A DNA stretch of 64,000 bases, taken from the NCBI RefSeq assembly GCF_001517935.1, contig NZ_LOQF01000002.1, positions 62,001-126,000 on the forward strand, read 5' to 3'. Of the stretch, positions 59,945-64,000 are shown in pieces. The translations under genes and the position numbers were made by a program. Origin of the DNA: Sneathia sanguinegens. GTDB taxonomy: Bacteria > Fusobacteriota > Fusobacteriia > Fusobacteriales > Leptotrichiaceae. How positions within the stretch are numbered: the stretch's first letter is position 1; every line of letters starts with the position of its first letter. The notes under the pieces were generated by a model. That model was not told the origin of the DNA and ran no database searches. It was given only the letters and a program-made list of their open reading frames with translations.

Positions 59945-61086
59945 AAGTTAAATTTTATCGCCTCCGTAACATCTAATTTAGCAGCTTTTTTAGCTGGTAT
60001 ATATGATGCTAATAATATTATTATAAATGCTATAAAATAAACTAAAGTTAATTCTAAAAAGTCCATTTTAATAGGTAATTTTGTAATATAATAGGTCTTT
60101 ACTAAATAATTTGAAGAAATATATTGAATAATCTTTAAACAAATAGGTGATAAAATTATTGAAATTACTATACCACTTAAACCTAGTATGAGACCTTCAG
60201 TAACAAAAATATGTAAAATTTGTTTCTTAGTATATCCACAGGCTTTTAATATTCCTATATCACTTGTTTTTTCCCTTATCAATATATTTAAAATTATTGA
60301 TACTATGAAACTTGATATTAATACTAGCATACTTAATATTAAAATAAGTATAAATTCTTCAAAATGAACTGCAGCTAATAAATTTTGATTTTCATCAGCC
60401 CAAGTTATTGCTTTTATATCCCCATTAATTGAATTTATATTTTCTTTTAATTTATTAAGTTTTTTAATATCTCCTGGATTTTTAACCCTAACATCTAAGC
60501 TATTAATATTATCTCCAGTTTCTTCTAATATTTGCCCTGTTTCTAATGGTAATAAAACTAAATTGCTATCATATTCTAAATATCCCGTTCTAAAAAAACC
60601 TATTATCTTAACTCTAATTTCACGACCATTTAATGAAATTACATTTATTTCATCGCCCAAATTAAGTTTCATACCATTTGCCATTTCTTGACCTATGTAT
60701 GCATAATCCTGACCACTATTTGATATTTTTTTTACAATATGCAAATTTAATTTATCTATTTGTGTTGCCCTAATAATAGGAGTATAATTATTCTCATTAT
60801 ATTTAACAAAACCTTGAATATATACATTAGATACGGTTGTTTCTGCTCCTTTTTCTTTTATTTCTTCAATTATCTTTTTATAGTCTCCTTCTTTTTTAGG
60901 TGTATATGTAACACTTATATGTGGACTTAAAGACAATAAAGAATTTAGCATATTTTCTTTTAAACCATTTGATATGGTCAATGAAACAACGAAAACTATT
61001 AATGCTAATGCTACTGCAATAATTGAAATTATTGTCTGAAATTTTCTTTCTTTTATATGTCTATATGCTATAAATAGTTCAACCAT
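59941..61086 (-). CDS. lolC: lipoprotein-releasing permease, LolC/LolE-like
   Basis: 381 aa. Membrane helix near the N-terminus (TIISIIAVALALIVFVVSLT), a large periplasmic domain beginning LSLSPHISVTY (LolC/E proteins have a comparable SPH segment) and three C-terminal FtsX-type helices with REKTSDIGILKACGYTKKQI. Only one permease is present, so the complex may be a homodimer. MacB-like exporters are related; the SPH segment and LolD partner favour Lol. Confidence 0.82.
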   Translation of the reverse strand: MVELFIAYRHIKERKFQTIISIIAVALALIVFVVSLTISNGLKENMLNSLLSLSPHISVTYTPKKEGDYKKIIEEIKEKGAETTVSNVYIQGFVKYNENNYTPIIRATQIDKLNLHIVKKISNSGQDYAYIGQEMANGMKLNLGDEINVISLNGREIRVKIIGFFRTGYLEYDSNLVLLPLETGQILEETGDNINSLDVRVKNPGDIKKLNKLKENINSINGDIKAITWADENQNLLAAVHFEEFILILILSMLVLISSFIVSIILNILIREKTSDIGILKACGYTKKQILHIFVTEGLILGLSGIVISIILSPICLKIIQYISSNYLVKTYYITKLPIKMDFLELTLVYFIAFIIILLASYIPAKKAAKLDVTEAIKFNL

Positions 61087-61087
61087 T

Positions 61088-61561
61088 TTATTTTTCTACT
61101 TTCTTTTTTGTAATTTTTGATATTTTTGCTATAAATAAATATTTATTTGAAATATTAAGCCTTATTATATATCTTTCATTTTTATTATCTACTAGTGCTA
61201 AGCAATTATCGTATTTTGTACCGCCAACATGAGTTCTCATAAGCTTTACACTTTTAATTTCTTTTAAATTAATTTTCGTTTTACCATAGCTTAAGATATT
61301 ATTATCAATTACTAATTTGTATTTAAATAATTTATAAATATAAAAAGCTAAATATAATATTACTAATACAATTATTATAATTTGAAGCAAAGGCTTTCTA
61401 GAAAATTTATATATTTCTGTAAAAATAACAAAAACTAAAACGACTATTAAAATAAGCGACTTAATATAATAAGATTTTTCTAAACGAAATACACTTTTTT
61501 CTTGCTGTTCATCTAATTTTTGTTCTGAAACTTTTTCTAATATATCATCAATTTTCTCCAT
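61088..61561 (-). CDS. hypothetical membrane protein with PH-like domain
   Basis: 157 aa, unrecognised. A short cytosolic N-terminus, two adjacent membrane helices (SLILIVVLVFVIFTEIY; LLQIIIIVLVILYLAFYIY) and a C-terminal strand-rich segment (YKLVIDNNILSYGKTKINLKE) resembling bacterial PH domains. It sits one base before lolC and overlaps the DivIC-like gene, so it may serve the envelope, but no function is known. Confidence 0.7.
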   Translation of the reverse strand: MEKIDDILEKVSEQKLDEQQEKSVFRLEKSYYIKSLILIVVLVFVIFTEIYKFSRKPLLQIIIIVLVILYLAFYIYKLFKYKLVIDNNILSYGKTKINLKEIKSVKLMRTHVGGTKYDNCLALVDNKNERYIIRLNISNKYLFIAKISKITKKKVEK

Positions 61562-61850
61562 TTTTATCCTCTTTCTTATCTACAAATTTATAAATTCTTT
61601 CATTTTCTTCTGACATATTCAAATTATCTCTTGCTATTTTTTCTATATTTCCAGTATCTTCATTTTCTTTTATGGCTTTTTCCAAATTTAATTTTTTCTT
61701 CTTCTGTTCCTCTATTTGCTGTTTTAAAACTTTTGTCTTTTGATTTTCAACTCTTATTAAATATTGTTTCTTAAAAAAAGGAAATAATAAAAATATAGCA
61801 AAAAAACACACGAATATATAAAGATACATTTTCCATAATTTACTATTCAT
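61548..61850 (-). CDS. septum formation initiator, FtsB/DivIC-like
   Basis: 100 aa. A short cytosolic start, one membrane helix (MYLYIFVCFFAIFLLFPFF), then a coiled coil (ENQKTKVLKQQIEEQKKKK) and an IEKIARDNLNMSEENE segment: the plan of FtsB/DivIC proteins, which join FtsL at the division site. Overlaps the next gene by 14 bases and is one base after nrdR. Confidence 0.78.
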   Translation of the reverse strand: MNSKLWKMYLYIFVCFFAIFLLFPFFKKQYLIRVENQKTKVLKQQIEEQKKKKLNLEKAIKENEDTGNIEKIARDNLNMSEENERIYKFVDKKEDKNGEN

Positions 61851-61851
61851 T

Positions 61852-62310
61852 TTATTCTTCCTTTTCCTTTTTTATTTTATTTATTATTTCAATAAAACTA
61901 TCTAAATTATCAAATTTATTATATACTGATGCAAAACGCACATAGGCAACTTCATCTATTAGCAATAATTTTTTTAAAATTATTTCTCCAATTTTTTTAC
62001 TATTTATCCCCTTAGAATAACCTTCCCTTATTTCATTTTCTATATCTAAAACTAAATCTTGTATACATTCAGGTTTAATATTTCTTTTTATTAAGGCTCT
62101 AGTTATACTATTATATATCTTATTTTTTGAAAATGGTTGTGTACTTCCGTCCTTTTTTATAACAAGTATAGGTTGTTGTTCAACTTCTTCATAAGTATTA
62201 AATCTTTTTTTACACTTTTTACATTCTCTTCTTCTTTTAATTTTATTATTATCTATCAACCTTGAATCTACTACACTTGTATCTTCATACTTACAAAAAA
62301 TACATCTCAT
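61852..62310 (-). CDS. nrdR: transcriptional repressor NrdR
   Basis: 152 aa. N-terminal zinc ribbon with C3, C6, C30 and C33 (MRCIFCKYEDTSVVDSRL; RRRECKKCKKRFNTYEEVE) followed by an ATP cone (VIKKDGSTQPFSKNKI). Senses dATP/ATP and represses ribonucleotide reductase genes. No nrd genes are in the window. Three bases after the EIIA gene. Confidence 0.96.
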   Translation of the reverse strand: MRCIFCKYEDTSVVDSRLIDNNKIKRRRECKKCKKRFNTYEEVEQQPILVIKKDGSTQPFSKNKIYNSITRALIKRNIKPECIQDLVLDIENEIREGYSKGINSKKIGEIILKKLLLIDEVAYVRFASVYNKFDNLDSFIEIINKIKKEKEE

Positions 62311-62313
62311 ATT

Positions 62314-62772
62314 CTATTCATCCTTTGAATTTAATATTTGAACTATATCTTCTTGTGTTTTAGCATTAAGTAATTGTGTCTTAAAATTATTTTCTCTTAT
62401 GTATCTTGAAATTTTAGCTAACAATATTAAATATTCTTGTGATAATTCATTTGGTGATAAAAACATGAAAAATATGTTAACTGGTTTTCCATCTACAGCT
62501 TCATATTCAATTGGTTCTTTTGAAATACCGACTGTCATAATCAATTCACTAACACCTGTTGATTTTGCATGTGGTATAGCAAAACCTTCACCTATACCTG
62601 TACTTCCAAGTTTTTCTCTTTCTAATAAATCTTCATAGCATTTTTCCTTGTTTGTAACTTCTTTACAATTTTCTAATTTTTCAAACAATTCTTTTAAAAT
62701 AGCTTTTTTATCTTTTGACTTTAAATCTAAGTCTATACTTTGTACCTTTAAATATTCACTAATTTTTTTCAT
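62314..62772 (-). CDS. PTS EIIA domain protein, fructose/nitrogen type (second copy)
   Basis: 152 aa, same length and layout as the protein at 54462-54920. The phosphorylated His is H68 in GIGEGFAIPHAKS. No transport domains are attached. It overlaps recO by 14 bases. It may have a regulatory or sugar-specific role; the two proteins share the active-site region but differ widely elsewhere. Confidence 0.88.
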   Translation of the reverse strand: MKKISEYLKVQSIDLDLKSKDKKAILKELFEKLENCKEVTNKEKCYEDLLEREKLGSTGIGEGFAIPHAKSTGVSELIMTVGISKEPIEYEAVDGKPVNIFFMFLSPNELSQEYLILLAKISRYIRENNFKTQLLNAKTQEDIVQILNSKDE

Positions 62773-63358
62773 ATATACTCCTTTTTATTATTTTATTATA
62801 GTCTATTTCTATATCAAAATATGCTGATAAATATCTTTCAAATATCTTAACTTTTTCTCTAGCTACACTAATATTTTTAATTATACTATCATCATATATT
62901 CCTAAATCTAAACAAAGTCTTTTTAAAAATCTATATAAGAATTTATCTTGATATTCTTGATTCAAAAAGAATTTATTATCTACTTCATTCAAAAATTTAT
63001 ATATTTTTTTTATATCATCATACAAATCTTTTTCACATTGTGTATATTCAAGAACTTTGTCGAGTACATAAACTATATATATAGATATTTGAACTTTTTC
63101 AATACTAGAATAAATTTTTGAAAAATTCTCAAGCAAATAAAAATCTTTTAAAATGCTATTTATCCCCTTCTTATTTATTTCAAAAGAAATATAATTTGTT
63201 GGATTAAGAGCATATAACTCTTTTTTTTTGCTTTTTCTTATCCCATAAGCTAAACAGGTTACTTTTCCATATTCTTTTGAAAATATACTAACAAATATAT
63301 TATCTTCATTATAGAATTTTCTTTTTAAGACTATTGCTTCGTCTTTTAATATGTCCAT
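62759..63358 (-). CDS. recO: DNA repair protein RecO
   Basis: 199 aa. N-terminal OB fold typical of RecO (EAIVLKRKFYNEDNIFVSIF, EYGKVTCLAYGIRKSKKK), then a helical domain. It is shorter than the usual 230-250 aa and lacks the Cys4 zinc finger found in many RecO proteins. Works with RecR (27666-28256) and RecF. Overlaps both neighbours. Confidence 0.85.
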   Translation of the reverse strand: MDILKDEAIVLKRKFYNEDNIFVSIFSKEYGKVTCLAYGIRKSKKKELYALNPTNYISFEINKKGINSILKDFYLLENFSKIYSSIEKVQISIYIVYVLDKVLEYTQCEKDLYDDIKKIYKFLNEVDNKFFLNQEYQDKFLYRFLKRLCLDLGIYDDSIIKNISVAREKVKIFERYLSAYFDIEIDYNKIIKRSIYEKN

Positions 63359-63816
63359 AAAAATTCCACATGATCTTTTCCACTAACTATTGTTATTTTT
63401 CTAGGCTTTTCATTTACATATTCAAAATTTACAGTATAAGTTTTTGTACTTATTTTTTCAATTTTACCATTTTTAACATAATAAGTTTTATTATTCTTTG
63501 TGCAACTTTTATTTATTTTTTTCATTTCATTTAACATTTTAAATAAATCATTGTCTGAATTAGATATACTTTGTTCTACTGTTTGTTTTAACTTAGGAAA
63601 ATATATATATTTTTTACCATTTTTGTATGTATATATTTCACCTTTATTCGTATTAGGAAATTCAACCTTTACTTCTATAAAATTAGGACTATATTTTAAA
63701 AGATAAACTTTTTCTCTATTTCCACTTATTTCATGTATTCTTGCATTAAATGATGTACTTAAAAAATTAGAAAAACTTATAATTGAAAAAAATAAAATTA
63801 ATAAATATTTTTTCAT
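63346..63816 (-). CDS. periplasmic protein, possibly LolA-like
   Basis: 156 aa. Signal peptide (MKKYLLILFFSIISFSNFLS) then a strand-rich body: STSFNARIHEISGNREKVYL, GEIYTYKNGKKYIYFPKLKQ and a final RKITIVSGKDHVEFLW. The KGxxxxYxNGKKxxxYxPxLKQ pattern recalls the LolA/LolB lipoprotein-carrier fold, and LolCD genes lie downstream in the same run, but the match is weak. No lipobox. It starts within the stop of the preceding gene (TAATG). Confidence 0.6.
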   Translation of the reverse strand: MKKYLLILFFSIISFSNFLSTSFNARIHEISGNREKVYLLKYSPNFIEVKVEFPNTNKGEIYTYKNGKKYIYFPKLKQTVEQSISNSDNDLFKMLNEMKKINKSCTKNNKTYYVKNGKIEKISTKTYTVNFEYVNEKPRKITIVSGKDHVEFLWTY

Positions 63817-64000
63817 TATTTTTTACCCCCTTTTACTATTAATACTATTTTTATTTTTGAATAATTATAATTTGGTCTAAATATTAACTCCCTTGTTTGT
63901 TTAAATAAATCCCTATTTTTAACATAATATGCTCCAATATTTATATCTTTCAAAATGGTATCACTTATTCCTGAAGTTTTAATAGAAAACATATTATTTT
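63816..64000 (-). CDS. C-terminal part of an unidentified protein (cut by window edge)
   Basis: An open frame enters from the right edge and ends at TAA (63816-63818), overlapping the next ATG as TAATG. The visible 60 or so residues include FSIKTSGISDTILKDINIG and end KIKIVLIVKGGKK. Too little is visible to name it. It belongs to the same run as recO and nrdR. Confidence 0.6.
   Translation of the reverse strand, partial: NNMFSIKTSGISDTILKDINIGAYYVKNRDLFKQTRELIFRPNYNYSKIKIVLIVKGGKK

Noticed and set aside
59273-61086. ftsE missing from the ftsX locus
   Set aside because: The ATPase here overlaps its own LolC-like permease and has LolD-like segments, so it is not the absent FtsE.
1-64000. CRISPR array, tRNA or rRNA genes, prophage
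   Set aside because: No regularly spaced repeats, cloverleaf-like segments, rRNA sequence or phage gene set was seen on reading both strands.

Overview
The window is very AT-rich and gene-dense, with about 75 protein genes and no tRNA or rRNA gene. It mixes an envelope with an outer membrane (beta-barrel proteins, a YadA-type anchor, a LolCD-type exporter, many lipoproteins, FtsX with an EnvC-like partner) with genes better known from Firmicutes (Mn-dependent pyrophosphatase PpaC, SepF, DisA and a PgpH-type c-di-AMP phosphodiesterase, undecaprenol kinase, a PerR-like regulator). That mix and the protein flavour suggest a fusobacterium, most likely of the Leptotrichiaceae (Sneathia, Streptobacillus or Leptotrichia relatives). 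This is inference; no database was searched.

Layout. 1-5163 (-): prfA, prmC, queA, rsmD, xseB, a farnesyl-PP-synthase-like gene and a YfiH/PgeF gene cut by the window edge, all overlapping or nearly so. 5265-9923 (-): an unknown gene, then pgpH, ybeY, a lipid kinase/PAP2 fusion and ppaC. 10145 (+): a lone secreted His-rich protein. 10997-19568 (-): rpsT; a PTS EIICB with a HAD hydrolase; argS, a TPR-like lipoprotein, perR-like and rpiR genes; mgtE. 19700 (+): a solitary tuf with unusual codon choice. 20958-24780 (-): rpsF-ssb-rpsR, and two outer-membrane genes behind a promoter whose spacer contains nine G. 25155-30890 (+): pfkA, pyk, recR, metK and a peptide-binding lipoprotein. 30925-42062 (-): a twelve-gene run from acpP to envC (acyl carrier, RNase III, CoA synthesis, RadA/DisA, tRNA modification, hydrolase, sugar symporter, two-part transketolase, FtsX, EnvC). 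42175-48156 (-): a lipoprotein, potCBA, and M18 and M32 peptidases. 48170-49700 (-): an IS605-type element with an intact TnpB and a wrecked TnpA, sitting directly before the M32 gene. 49736-57016 (-): a long run from obgE to a ComF-like gene. 57132-58798: sepF, an SDR (+) and dps. 58903 to the end (-): hpf, lolD, lolC, a DivIC-like gene, nrdR, a second EIIA, recO and a LolA-like gene.

How genes fit together. DisA makes and PgpH destroys c-di-AMP. The PerR-like repressor has an obvious target: two PerR-type boxes lie over the predicted transcription start of dps. FtsX and the catalytically degenerate EnvC form a divisome pair, but ftsE is not beside them. PotA, PotB and PotC form a polyamine importer without an adjacent PotD. 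Several promoters with near-consensus -35/-10 elements and many hairpin-plus-T terminators can be read directly and delimit these units.

Most notable for follow-up: the likely phase-variable promoter at 24813-24842; the TnpB/omega-RNA unit whose predicted 16-nt guide would be exactly the ribosome-binding site and start codon of the next gene; the tandem PerR boxes at dps; the duplicated N-terminal domain in PrmC; and the small YadA-type anchor that continues into a C-terminal coiled coil.
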